DNA of 64,000 nucleotides from Pseudomonas sp. FP1742 (lineage in GTDB: Bacteria; Pseudomonadota; Gammaproteobacteria; Pseudomonadales; Pseudomonadaceae): positions 1,240,001-1,304,000 of the forward strand of contig NZ_CP117460.1 of NCBI RefSeq assembly GCF_030687145.1, given 5' to 3'. Below are positions 19,773 to 27,415 of the stretch, piece after piece (position 1 is the first letter of the stretch; each line of letters begins with the position of its first letter). Position numbers and translations under genes: made by a program. The notes below the pieces were generated by a model, which saw only the letters and a program-made list of their open reading frames with translations, was not told the origin of the DNA and ran no database searches.

Positions 19773-19778
19773 TATAAT
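19773..19778 (+). promoter_or_regulatory. candidate -10 element for tcdA
   Basis: A perfect TATAAT at 19773-19778, 26 bases before the tcdA start codon. The obvious upstream TTGACC (19756-19761) is only 11 bases away, too close for a standard -35, so the promoter would have a weak -35 or need an activator. Confidence 0.4.
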
Positions 19779-19804
19779 GCGCGCCGGTTTTTGGGGTTAT
19801 GGTC

Positions 19805-20617
19805 ATGAGTACAGAAGATCCGCGGTTTGCTGGTATCGCCCGCTTGTATGGCATTGAAGGCATGGAGCGCTTGCGCGCGGCCCATGTGGCGATCGTCGGC
19901 GTCGGTGGTGTCGGTTCCTGGGCGGCGGAAGCGGTTGCCCGGTGTGGCGTGGGCGAGATATCGCTGTTCGACCTGGACGACGTCTGCGTCAGCAACGCCA
20001 ACCGTCAGCTGCATGCGCTGGACAGCACCGTTGGCAAACCCAAGGTCGAAGTAATGGCCGAGCGCCTGCGCGGGATCAACCCGGACTGCACGGTGCATGC
20101 GGTGGCGGATTTCGTTACCCGCGAAACCATGGCCGAATACATCACGCCGAACATCGATTGCGTGATCGACTGCATCGACAGCGTCAACGCCAAGGCGGCG
20201 CTGATCGCCTGGTGCAAGCGGCGCAAAATCCAGATCATTACCACCGGCGGTGCGGGCGGGCAGATTGACCCGACGCTGATCCAGGTCTGCGACCTGAACC
20301 GCACGTTCAATGATCCACTGGCATCGAAAGTACGCTCCACATTGCGCCGCGACTATGGCTTCTCCCGCACCGTGACCCGTCACTACAGCGTCCCGTGCGT
20401 GTTTTCCACCGAGCAACTGCGCTACCCGAAACCGGATGGCAGCATTTGCTTGCAGAAGAGTTTTGTCGGTGATGGCGTGAAGCTCGACTGCGCCGGGGGC
20501 TTTGGCGCGGTGATGATGGTGACGGCGACATTCGGCATGGTCGCGGCGACCAAGGCTGTGGATAAGATTGTGGCTGGGGTGCGGCGCCCGGCGGATCGGG
20601 TAAAACCTGAGGCTTGA
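19805..20617 (+). CDS. tcdA: tRNA threonylcarbamoyladenosine dehydratase TcdA (CsdL)
   Basis: A 270-residue E1-like enzyme. The nucleotide-binding VGVGGVGSW motif (32-40) and the DDVCVSNANRQ, DCIDSVNAK and TTGGAGGQ blocks are those of TcdA. It uses ATP to close the threonylcarbamoyl group of t6A37 into the cyclic ct6A form in ANN-decoding tRNAs. In E. coli the same protein (CsdL) works with the CsdA-CsdE sulfur-transfer pair, which lies just downstream here on the opposite strand. The ATG at 19805 has GGGG about eight bases upstream; another in-frame ATG is at 19799. Confidence 0.93.
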   Translation: MSTEDPRFAGIARLYGIEGMERLRAAHVAIVGVGGVGSWAAEAVARCGVGEISLFDLDDVCVSNANRQLHALDSTVGKPKVEVMAERLRGINPDCTVHAVADFVTRETMAEYITPNIDCVIDCIDSVNAKAALIAWCKRRKIQIITTGGAGGQIDPTLIQVCDLNRTFNDPLASKVRSTLRRDYGFSRTVTRHYSVPCVFSTEQLRYPKPDGSICLQKSFVGDGVKLDCAGGFGAVMMVTATFGMVAATKAVDKIVAGVRRPADRVKPEA

Positions 20618-20638
20618 TCGGGAGTGGCTGATGGCCTC

Positions 20639-20729
20639 TTCGCGAGCAAGCCCGCTCCCACATTGGATCGGTTGGATACAAAATCCGAATACACCATAAA
20701 TCCAATGTGGGAGCGGGCTTGCTCGCGAA
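20639..20729. repeat. REP pair in divergent orientation between tcdA and csdE
   Basis: Two REP cores in the order TTCGCGAGCAAGCCCGCTCCCACA (given as its two halves, 20639-20650 and 20651-20662) and its inverse at about 20705-20729. The orientation is opposite to most other pairs in the window, with the TGTGGG ends pointing inward and flanked by TTGG and CCAA. It separates two convergent genes. Confidence 0.88.
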
Positions 20730-20734
20730 GGCGA

Positions 20735-21139
20735 TTAACCAGCCAACTCATTCATCCGCTGGAGCACCGTATTGAGGCCATTGCTGCGCGATGACGAGAG
20801 CTGGCGGCTCAGTCCAAGCTGACTGAACCAGTCCGCTAAATCCACCTGCCGCAACTCAGCCGCCGACAACCCATTGACCCGCGCCAACAGCAACGCCACC
20901 AACCCGCGAATCAACCGCGCATCGCTGCTGGCGCTGAACTGCCAATGCCCATCCTGCAGCGCACCGACCAGCCAGACCTGGCTTTCACAGCCATGCACAC
21001 GGTTGGCGTCGACTTTATCCACATCGCTCAGCTCAGGCAGACGGTCGCCCCACTGCATCAACAGCCGTGCCCGCTGTTCCCAGCTCGCTGCTTTCTGAAA
21101 AGTGTCCAGCGCCGTGACGGCATCGGCGGGCAGGGTCAT
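20735..21139 (-). CDS. csdE: SufE-family sulfur acceptor CsdE
   Basis: A 134-residue SufE-fold protein. The sulfur-accepting Cys51 lies in VHGCESQVW. CsdE takes persulfide sulfur from the cysteine desulfurase CsdA and passes it on. Its start overlaps the csdA stop by four bases (ATGA at 21136-21139), so the pair is translationally coupled. The neighbouring tcdA completes the set known from E. coli. Confidence 0.92.
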   Translation of the reverse strand: MTLPADAVTALDTFQKAASWEQRARLLMQWGDRLPELSDVDKVDANRVHGCESQVWLVGALQDGHWQFSASSDARLIRGLVALLLARVNGLSAAELRQVDLADWFSQLGLSRQLSSSRSNGLNTVLQRMNELAG

Positions 21140-22341
21140 CGCAACAACTCCAGGGCCTGGTCCAGCGCTTCGAAAAAGCGCTCAAGGTCTTCGCTATTGT
21201 TATACAACGCCAATGACACCCGAATCGCGCCAGCCAGTTCGAAGCGCTTGAGCAACGGCATGGCGCAATGATGACCGGCGCGCACGGCGATACCCTGTTC
21301 GGTCAGCAAATGCGCCAGGTCCGAGTTATGCACACCCTCGACAACAAAGCTGGCCAGCGCCAGTTGCGGTTTGCCCAGCAGGCGAATGCCGTTGCGCGCT
21401 TCGAGGCCTTTGAGCAAATAGTCATGCAACGCCGCCTCGTGGGCGGACACGGCGTCCTGATCCAGCCCGGCGAGATAGTCCAGCGTCGCGCCCAGACCGA
21501 TCACACTGGCGATCGGCGGCGTACCGGCTTCGAACCCCAGCGGTGCGGGACGAAAGCGTGCGTCGTGGTAATTGGCATCCAGCACCATTTCGCCACCGAA
21601 CTGCCAGGGGCGCAGGTGCTGCAGCGCTTCGTTGCGCCCGAACAACACGCCCAGGCCATCGGGGCCATAGAGCTTGTGGCTGGAAAATACATAGAAGTCG
21701 CAACCCAATGCCTGTACGTCGTGCCGACCATGCACGACGCCTTGAGCACCGTCGACCACGGTCAGGGCGTTGTGTGCCTTGGCCATCGCCAACAGCGCAG
21801 GTAACGGCTGCCAGGCACCGAGTACGTTGGACAGCTGACTGACGGCCAAAAGACGAGTACGCGGACCGATCAGGTGAGCGGCAGCCTGAAGATCAATCAA
21901 ACCGTCGGCATCCAGCGGCAGGATCACCAGCTTCAAGTCGCGACGGTGGGCCAGTTGCTGCCACGGCAACAGGTTGGCGTGATGCTCCAGGGCACTGATG
22001 ACAATCTCATCGCCCGGGTTGAAAAGGTGTTCCAGGCCGTAGGCCAGGAGGTTCAGCGCGGAGGTCGCGCCGTGGGTAAAGATGATTTGTCCGCAATCGC
22101 CGGCGTTCAGCCATTGCGCTACTTTGCTGCGGCTGTCCTCGAACGCCTGGGTGGCATGGGCGCCGGGCAAGTGTTGCGCCCGATGCACGTTGGCCGCGCC
22201 GTTGGCGTAGTAATGCGCCAGGGCATCCAGCAGGGCTTGAGGTTTTTGTGTGGTGGCGGCGTTGTCCAGATAGGTCTGGTCTTGCCGTTGCAATGCGGCG
22301 ATGGCCGGAAAATCGGCGCGCCAGGGAGAAGGAATCATCAT
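21136..22341 (-). CDS. csdA: cysteine desulfurase CsdA
   Basis: A 401-residue PLP enzyme that releases sulfur from cysteine as a persulfide. The N-terminal YLDNAATTQKP, FTHGATSALN, DGAQGVVH, the PLP lysine Lys223 in SSHKLYGPDG and the catalytic Cys359 in RAGHHCAMP identify the SufS/CsdA class. Co-location with csdE rather than a suf operon points to CsdA. The start lies at one of two adjacent ATGs (22341 or 22338). The longer open frame upstream runs through a REP and is ignored. Confidence 0.92.
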   Translation of the reverse strand: MMIPSPWRADFPAIAALQRQDQTYLDNAATTQKPQALLDALAHYYANGAANVHRAQHLPGAHATQAFEDSRSKVAQWLNAGDCGQIIFTHGATSALNLLAYGLEHLFNPGDEIVISALEHHANLLPWQQLAHRRDLKLVILPLDADGLIDLQAAAHLIGPRTRLLAVSQLSNVLGAWQPLPALLAMAKAHNALTVVDGAQGVVHGRHDVQALGCDFYVFSSHKLYGPDGLGVLFGRNEALQHLRPWQFGGEMVLDANYHDARFRPAPLGFEAGTPPIASVIGLGATLDYLAGLDQDAVSAHEAALHDYLLKGLEARNGIRLLGKPQLALASFVVEGVHNSDLAHLLTEQGIAVRAGHHCAMPLLKRFELAGAIRVSLALYNNSEDLERFFEALDQALELLR

Positions 22342-22374
22342 GCTATCGGGCCCTGGTGGGGTTACGCCGAACCC

Positions 22375-22447
22375 TGTGGGAGCCGGGCTTGCCCGCGAAG
22401 CTTTTAGCAGCCTCAAGCGCCTCTTCGCGAGCAAGCCCGCTCCCACA
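22375..22447. repeat. hybrid REP pair between csdA and dapD
   Basis: The right arm has the standard core, but the left arm reads TGTGGGAGCCGGGCTTGCCC, with an extra C and CCC in place of CTC. The two halves therefore belong to different REP variants. It lies upstream of csdA and downstream of dapD. Confidence 0.85.
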
Positions 22448-22463
22448 GGTGATCATGCGACGC

Positions 22464-23498
22464 TTAGTTGTGAGCGTGCAGCGCTTCGTTCAGTTCGATG
22501 GCCGACTTGTGGGTTTTGCACTCCACGGCACCGGTTTCCGAATTGCGACGGAACAGCAGGTCAGGCTGACCGGCCAGTTCACGGGCCTTGACGACTTTGA
22601 CCAGCTGATTTTTTTCGTCGAGCAGCGCCACTTTGGTGCCGGCGGTCACATACAGGCCCGACTCAACGGTATTGCGATCGCCCAACGGGATACCGATACC
22701 GGCGTTGGCGCCGATCAGGCAGCCTTCGCCGACCTTGATCACGATGTTGCCGCCGCCCGACAGGGTGCCCATGGTCGAGCAACCGCCGCCCAGGTCCGAA
22801 CCCTTGCCGACGAACACGCCAGCCGACACACGGCCTTCGATCATGCCCGGGCCTTCGGTACCGGCGTTGAAGTTGACGAAACCTTCGTGCATCACGGTGG
22901 TGCCTTCGCCGACGTAGGCGCCCAGACGAATACGTGCCGCGTCAGCGATACGCACGCCGGCCGGAACCACGTAGTCGGTCATTTTCGGGAATTTGTCCAC
23001 CGAGAACACTTCCAGCAGCTCGCCGCGCAGACGGGCTTCCAGTTGGTGCTCGGCCAGTTCGGCCAGATCGATGGCGCCCTGGCTGGTCCAGGCGACGTTT
23101 GGCAGCAACGGGAAGATTCCGGCCAGGTTCAGGCCATGGGGCTTGACCAGACGGTGGGACAGCAGGTGCAGCTTGAGGTAAGCCTCAGGCGTGGAGCTCA
23201 GTTGCGCGTCTTCGGCCAACAGCGTGGCGACCAGCGGCTTGTGGCTCTCGGCCAGACGGGTCAGCAGCGCAGCTTGTGCAGCGTCGACGCTTTTCAGCGC
23301 TTCAGCCAGTTGCGACGCCTGAGCAGTGCTGAAGGCGATGGCCTGATTGCCTTCGGTGTAGCCCAGAACCGGCGCAATGGCAGCGACCAGTTCGGCCGAC
23401 GGGTTGAGCAGTGGCTGCGCGTAAAACACTTCCAGCCATGCGCCTTGACGGTTTTGAGTGCCGACACCAAAGGCCAGGCTGAACAGGGTAGTGGACAT
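22464..23498 (-). CDS. dapD: 2,3,4,5-tetrahydropyridine-2,6-dicarboxylate N-succinyltransferase
   Basis: A 344-residue enzyme that succinylates tetrahydrodipicolinate, opening the succinylase branch of lysine synthesis. The C-terminal half shows the hexapeptide left-handed beta-helix pattern (IRLGAYVGEGTTVMHEG, IEGRVSAGVFVGKGSD, GGGNIVIKVGEGCLIG). The length and the N-terminal domain fit the longer Pseudomonas-type DapD rather than the 274-residue E. coli form. It stands between csdA and a YffB-like gene, about 2.6 kb from dapC. Confidence 0.95.
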   Translation of the reverse strand: MSTTLFSLAFGVGTQNRQGAWLEVFYAQPLLNPSAELVAAIAPVLGYTEGNQAIAFSTAQASQLAEALKSVDAAQAALLTRLAESHKPLVATLLAEDAQLSSTPEAYLKLHLLSHRLVKPHGLNLAGIFPLLPNVAWTSQGAIDLAELAEHQLEARLRGELLEVFSVDKFPKMTDYVVPAGVRIADAARIRLGAYVGEGTTVMHEGFVNFNAGTEGPGMIEGRVSAGVFVGKGSDLGGGCSTMGTLSGGGNIVIKVGEGCLIGANAGIGIPLGDRNTVESGLYVTAGTKVALLDEKNQLVKVVKARELAGQPDLLFRRNSETGAVECKTHKSAIELNEALHAHN

Positions 23499-23531
23499 GT
23501 TGATACCTCTAACAAAATGGAACGGGCTGCC

Positions 23532-23894
23532 TTACTTGAGTGCTGCCGCGTAGATATCTGGCTTGAAGCCAATCAGGGTTCTGTCACCGAGATCGAGCAC
23601 CGGGCGCTTGATCATCGAGGGTTGTGCGAGCATCAGTTCGATGGCTTTCGGCTGATCGAGATCGGCTTTGCGTTCGTCGTCGAGCTTGCGAAAGGTCGTG
23701 CCTGCGCGGTTCAACACCACTTGCCAGCCGTGCTCGTCGCACCATTGGGTCAGGTGTTCACGGTCGATTCCGACCGCTTTGTAATCATGAAAGTCATAGC
23801 TCACAGCGTGTTCATCGAGCCAGGTGCGCGCCTTTTTCATGGTGTCGCAGGCTTTGATGCCGAAAAGGTGCAACGTTTTGCTTGAAACGGTCAA
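23532..23894 (-). CDS. ArsC/Spx-like reductase family protein (YffB type)
   Basis: A 120-residue thioredoxin-like protein. The N-terminal FGIKACDTMKKARTWL and later FRKLDDERK, QPSMIKRPVLDLGD and GFKP match the YffB branch of the arsenate-reductase-like family, which carries one active cysteine. YffB is thought to use glutathione as a thiol reductant; the physiological substrate is unclear. It lies 33 bases upstream of dapD on the same strand and is probably co-transcribed. No arsenic genes are nearby, so arsenate reduction is unlikely. Confidence 0.85.
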   Translation of the reverse strand: MTVSSKTLHLFGIKACDTMKKARTWLDEHAVSYDFHDYKAVGIDREHLTQWCDEHGWQVVLNRAGTTFRKLDDERKADLDQPKAIELMLAQPSMIKRPVLDLGDRTLIGFKPDIYAAALK

Positions 23895-24199
23895 GGAATT
23901 GCCCCCTTTGCAGGTGCTGAAAATAAAAGGTGACGGATTATGCCATGACCGGACGGTTTCGCGTCGGCTGTGGTCGGGTTTGTCTGTTTGAAGTATTCAA
24001 CGATTCGGCCGAAGACCAGGCGCTGGTGTTTCGGATGGGATTTGCCGGAGCGGCGGGCGCTGGGGCGCAACGCTTGGAGGTGTACAGTCGGAGCCGTCAT
24101 CACCAGATGGGGGATGACAGCTCCGGGAAGTGTTGGGAGCGCTGGATATGAGTGAGGCGAGCCGGGTTCAGGTCAAATAGCCTGAACGAATCAATTGCG
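23895..24199. other. 305-base intergenic region with two hairpins
   Basis: No convincing gene. It holds a strong inverted repeat at 24089-24125 (arms CGGAGC-C-GTCATC and GATGAC-A-GCTCCG around an 11-base loop) and a smaller one at 24166-24187 (GTTCAGG and CCTGAAC) next to the 3' end of the metallopeptidase gene. Neither has a T-run. Short open frames here lack ribosome sites and conservation signs. Confidence 0.5.
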
Positions 24200-24952
24200 T
24201 CATTCGGTTGTTTGCTCAGGATAAGGATAGGCCTTGGTCATGAATGCCTTGTCCTTTTCGCTGAGGACAAGGTTGAGGAAAATCTGGAAGTCACCGTGCG
24301 TCCAGGCTTGGCGGATTTCATAGTGCATGATCGACTTTGGGTCATAAGGCGAGTAGTTGACTTCGCTGGTGTCGAGAAGATTGAAATAGCGGTCGTCAAC
24401 GGTTTTTCGCCTGAAGTCACTTTCATCAGCGTCCTCAGGTACCCCATGAGCCAGGTAAACCGCTGGCTTGTTCCAGGGAATATTCGCCTCAGGGTGCAGG
24501 TGCTCATGCTCGGCTCCCAATGCATGACCAAACTCGTGCATCACATAGTGGGCGAAGAGTTTGGGCACAAGCATCCAGTCCGCAATGACCATGGTTGGGC
24601 CTTCTTCTACAAGTAGAGCGTCGGTACCGATTTTTGACCAGTAGGTCCCTGGCTCGGTGCGAATTCGGATATCGCCGACTTCGCCTTCGACGAAGTCGAA
24701 TTTCAGATTGATATGTGGCAACCAGTTACTTGCAGCGGCCTTCACACCGTCCTTGAAAGCTTGACTGCCATTTAAAAATGCAATCCGCAACGTGCGGCCG
24801 GGGGCCCAGAATTTTGTATGAATGGCGACTGCCCGTTTCTGGCGACCGGAGGCGGAGGTTGGGCAGTTCGCAGGGTTCTCGGCGATGGCGGCTTCATACG
24901 AAGCCTGATTATCTTCCGGTTTTCCGGTGAGGCAAGTTGTTGCAGAGTTCAT
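24200..24952 (-). CDS. astacin-like (M12) zinc metallopeptidase, paralogue 2
   Basis: A 250-residue protein with the complete zinc-binding signature HEFGHALGAEH at 139-149 followed by Glu150, as in astacin HExxHxxGxxHE, and a Met-turn SIMHY at 207-211. It has no signal peptide. A dibasic RQKR site occurs at 37-40, directly before the conserved start of the catalytic region, and could mark a propeptide boundary. It is paralogous to the gene at 25166: 21 of 25 residues around the zinc site are identical and the motifs keep the same spacing. The ATG at 24952 lacks a clear ribosome site. Substrate and secretion route are unknown. Confidence 0.82.
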   Translation of the reverse strand: MNSATTCLTGKPEDNQASYEAAIAENPANCPTSASGRQKRAVAIHTKFWAPGRTLRIAFLNGSQAFKDGVKAAASNWLPHINLKFDFVEGEVGDIRIRTEPGTYWSKIGTDALLVEEGPTMVIADWMLVPKLFAHYVMHEFGHALGAEHEHLHPEANIPWNKPAVYLAHGVPEDADESDFRRKTVDDRYFNLLDTSEVNYSPYDPKSIMHYEIRQAWTHGDFQIFLNLVLSEKDKAFMTKAYPYPEQTTE

Positions 24953-25165
24953 GATTAAGTATCCGTACTTGTGTTTTCTGAAATTAATTGATGTTTGTTT
25001 TGCAGGGCGTTCTGTTGTCGAGTGTGTCGGGTTATATGTTTGTTGGTTGTATATTAATGAGTGTTGTGGGGTGGGAGAAGTAAAGTGTTTGTTGGTTGTG
25101 TTGCTTGATATTGAAAGCTCGCAGGCATTGCACTCTGCGAACTTTCTGTGTTTGGGCGTTTATTG
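24953..25165. other. AT-rich spacer between the two metallopeptidase genes
   Basis: 213 bases of markedly AT-rich DNA with many TTG/TGTTG runs, unlike the surrounding GC-rich genes. No convincing gene on either strand; an open frame on the plus strand starts inside the downstream gene and is not supported. It may hold the promoter of the 24200-24952 gene. Confidence 0.5.
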
Positions 25166-25894
25166 TTATTTTGGATAAAGCAGTTTCATCAGTCGCTTGT
25201 CTTTTTTACTGATCTTGCGGTTGATCGAGACTTGCCAGTCGCCCACCGTCAATGTATTCGCCACCGGGTGGTGCATGATGGATTTTCTATCGTAGGAGGT
25301 ATAAATCGCATCCACTGTATTGAATGGCGCGAACAGGTTTCTGTCCACTTCCTCCCGAGTGAGCGGGTTCATCTCGCGGTTCTGGTAAAACTCATACACT
25401 TTCGGCTTGTCCCAGGGGATGTTTGCCTGTGGATGCTGGTGCTCATGCATCGCCCCCAGAGCATGCCCGAACTCGTGAATCACAATCACCTCGAAGTCCT
25501 CATGTTCGGGTTTGACGCCCAGGTTCATGGTGGGCCAGTCGGGGTGAATCAACAACGCGTCGGTGCCCAGCATTGAGCTGTTGTCGTTGTTCCTGGTGGC
25601 GATCCGAATGTCGCCTTGCAAGTCATCGACAAAATCAAAGCTCAGGTTGATATACGGCAACCACTGGCTGGCTGCGTCGATGATCTTCTGCTTATGCTCC
25701 GCCTCGGGACTGTCCATGAAGGCGATTTTCAAGGTGCGACCGTTGGCCCACAGTTTTGAGTAGTTGAACACCGAGCGTTTGCGGCGGGTACCGGTGGTGA
25801 TGCCTGCATTAGCAGGGTTTTCAGTGACTGCTGCTTCATATGCTGCTTGGTCGTCTGGCCACTGCATCAGCCTGCAGTGTAGAAGATCGTTCAT
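25166..25894 (-). CDS. astacin-like (M12) zinc metallopeptidase, paralogue 1
   Basis: A 242-residue protein with HEFGHALGAMH at 140-150 followed by Glu151, and the Met-turn SIMHH at 205-209. A RRKR site stands at 37-40, at the same place as in its neighbour, and the blocks QAAYEAAVTENPAN, GRTLKIAFM and QWLPYINLSFDFV are shared. There is no N-terminal signal peptide. The start at 25894 has GGAAGAAG upstream; the open frame extends 21 codons further without support. The pair looks like a tandem duplication in a more AT-rich patch. A secreted or injected protease is possible but not shown. Confidence 0.84.
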   Translation of the reverse strand: MNDLLHCRLMQWPDDQAAYEAAVTENPANAGITTGTRRKRSVFNYSKLWANGRTLKIAFMDSPEAEHKQKIIDAASQWLPYINLSFDFVDDLQGDIRIATRNNDNSSMLGTDALLIHPDWPTMNLGVKPEHEDFEVIVIHEFGHALGAMHEHQHPQANIPWDKPKVYEFYQNREMNPLTREEVDRNLFAPFNTVDAIYTSYDRKSIMHHPVANTLTVGDWQVSINRKISKKDKRLMKLLYPK

Positions 25895-26063
25895 CGTTAC
25901 TTCTTCCTTGAAGTTAATGATAAGGATGTATTCAGGCGCAACGAGATGCGCTGCCACCAGACTAATGTCCGGTCGGCAGGCGTGTGAGGTATAAAGTTAT
26001 ATGAACTTGTAACTTGATATGAAAAATGCCCGCGCCAGATTGCCTGGTACGGGCATGCACGGG

Positions 26064-27263
26064 TTACTTATGGCGGGTAATGAACGCGCGAATCCGTTCA
26101 GCCGCTTCCACGCACTCCGCCAGCGGGGCTACCAGTGCCATTCGCACACGACCAGCGCCCGGATTGACGCCGTCCACATCACGGGAAAGGTACGAACCCG
26201 GCACCACGGTCACGTGTTCTTCGGCAAACAGATCCCGGCAGAACGCCGCGTCGTCGCCATTTACGTTGGGCCACAGGTAGAAGCCGCCGTCCGGACGCTG
26301 CACGTCCATCACCGGGCTGAGGATTTCCAGCACGGCATCGTACTTTTCACGGTACAGCGCGCGGTTGGCCCGTACATGCACTTCGTCATTCCACGCGGCA
26401 ACGCTGGCCAGTTGCGTCTGTACCGGCATCGCACAGCCGTGGTAGGTGCGGTACAGCAGGAAGCCCTTGAGAATGTCGGCATCACCGGCGACAAACCCGG
26501 AGCGCAGGCCCGGGAGGTTGGAGCGCTTCGACAAGCTGTGGAACACCACGCAGCGTTTGAAATCCTTGCGACCCAGTTCGACGCAGGCGCTGAGCAGGCC
26601 CGGTGGTGGGGTTTGTTCGTCGAAGTACAACTCGCTGTAGCATTCGTCCGCGGCAATCACGAAGTCGTATTCGTCGGCCAGGGCGATCAGTTTTTTCAGG
26701 GTGTCGACCGGAATCAGCGCGCCGGTCGGGTTGCCCGGCGAGCACAGGAACAGGATCTGGCAGCGTTTCCAGATGTCCGGAGAAACGGCATCGAAATCCG
26801 GGTTGAAGCCGTTTTCATCCAGGCATGGCAGGTAATGCGGCTTGGCTCCGGCCAGGAACGCCGCGCCTTCGTAGATCTGATAGAACGGGTTCGGGCTGAC
26901 CACCAAGGCGTCATCGCCTCGATTGACCACGGTCTGGGTGAAGGCGAACAGCGCTTCGCGGGTGCCGTTGACCGGCAGCACGTTGCGCGCCGGGTCGAGC
27001 CAGCCGTGCGGGACGCTGAAACGGCGTTCGCACCACGCGGCGATGGCTTCACGCAGGGCCGGGATGCCGAGGGTGGTCGGGTACACGGCCATCTGATCCA
27101 GATTGCTTGCCAGGGCTTCGGCGACAAAGCTTGGCGAGCGGTGCTTCGGTTCGCCGATGGACAATGCGATGGCGCGCTTGTCCGGGTTTGGCGTGACGCT
27201 GCCGAGCAGGGCGCGGAGCTTTTCGAACGGGTAGGGCTGCAACTGGTTCAGAGCGTTGTTCAT
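26064..27263 (-). CDS. dapC: succinyldiaminopimelate transaminase
   Basis: A 399-residue class I/II PLP aminotransferase. It has LSIGEPKH, YPTTLGIPALREAI, the NPFYQIYEGA block, CSPGNPTGA and the PLP lysine in SLSKRSNLPG; the substrate-binding Arg is in the GRVRMALVA tail. It catalyses glutamate-dependent amination of N-succinyl-2-amino-6-oxopimelate, the step between DapD and DapE. The assignment to DapC rather than another aminotransferase is supported by the neighbouring dapD and dapE and by the gene order seen in Pseudomonas. Confidence 0.9.
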   Translation of the reverse strand: MNNALNQLQPYPFEKLRALLGSVTPNPDKRAIALSIGEPKHRSPSFVAEALASNLDQMAVYPTTLGIPALREAIAAWCERRFSVPHGWLDPARNVLPVNGTREALFAFTQTVVNRGDDALVVSPNPFYQIYEGAAFLAGAKPHYLPCLDENGFNPDFDAVSPDIWKRCQILFLCSPGNPTGALIPVDTLKKLIALADEYDFVIAADECYSELYFDEQTPPPGLLSACVELGRKDFKRCVVFHSLSKRSNLPGLRSGFVAGDADILKGFLLYRTYHGCAMPVQTQLASVAAWNDEVHVRANRALYREKYDAVLEILSPVMDVQRPDGGFYLWPNVNGDDAAFCRDLFAEEHVTVVPGSYLSRDVDGVNPGAGRVRMALVAPLAECVEAAERIRAFITRHK

Positions 27264-27278
27264 GGGGGCCTCTTTTAA

Positions 27279-27400
27279 TGTGGGAGCAGGCTTTATGTGG
27301 GAGCCGGGCTTGCCCGCGATTCAGGCGCCTCGGTGTGTCGGATGCACCGAGGAGATGCTATCGCAGGCAAGCCAGTTCCACATGGGCTAGCTCCCACAGG
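27279..27400. repeat. degenerate, composite REP region between dapC and glnD
   Basis: At least three diverged REP-like cores: a truncated TGTGGGAGCAGGCTT at 27279, a TGTGGGAGCCGGGCTTGCCC at 27296, and an inverted, altered copy (CGCAGGCAAGCCAGTTCCAC at 27362) followed by GCTCCCACA. An inner repeat CGGTG/CACCG lies between. It looks like successive insertions of a different REP variant that have since decayed. Confidence 0.75.
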
Positions 27401-27415
27401 GGGGAATTTGTTGAT

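Noticed and set aside
19756..19778. TTGACC with TATAAT as a full sigma-70 promoter for tcdA
   Set aside because: The spacer is only 11 bases, too short; kept only as a -10 candidate.
22342..22446. N-terminal extension of csdA through a REP pair
   Set aside because: Same reason: the extension is REP sequence, and conserved desulfurase sequence starts after the ATGs at 22341/22338.
23532..23894. Arsenate reductase ArsC
   Set aside because: The motif set fits the YffB branch, and no arsenic resistance genes are close by.
23930..24151. Short plus-strand frame of 73 codons between the YffB-like gene and the metallopeptidase
   Set aside because: No ribosome site or recognisable motif; it spans a strong hairpin, which argues for untranslated DNA.
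24927..25178. Plus-strand frame of 83 codons in the AT-rich spacer, with cysteine-rich hydrophobic translation
   Set aside because: It begins inside the opposite-strand metallopeptidase gene, lacks a ribosome site and owes its length to AT-rich, TTG-rich sequence.
24200..25894. Toxin-immunity or defence island around the metallopeptidases
   Set aside because: No immunity gene, secretion gene, nuclease or other defence gene was seen nearby; only the two peptidases and core genes are present.
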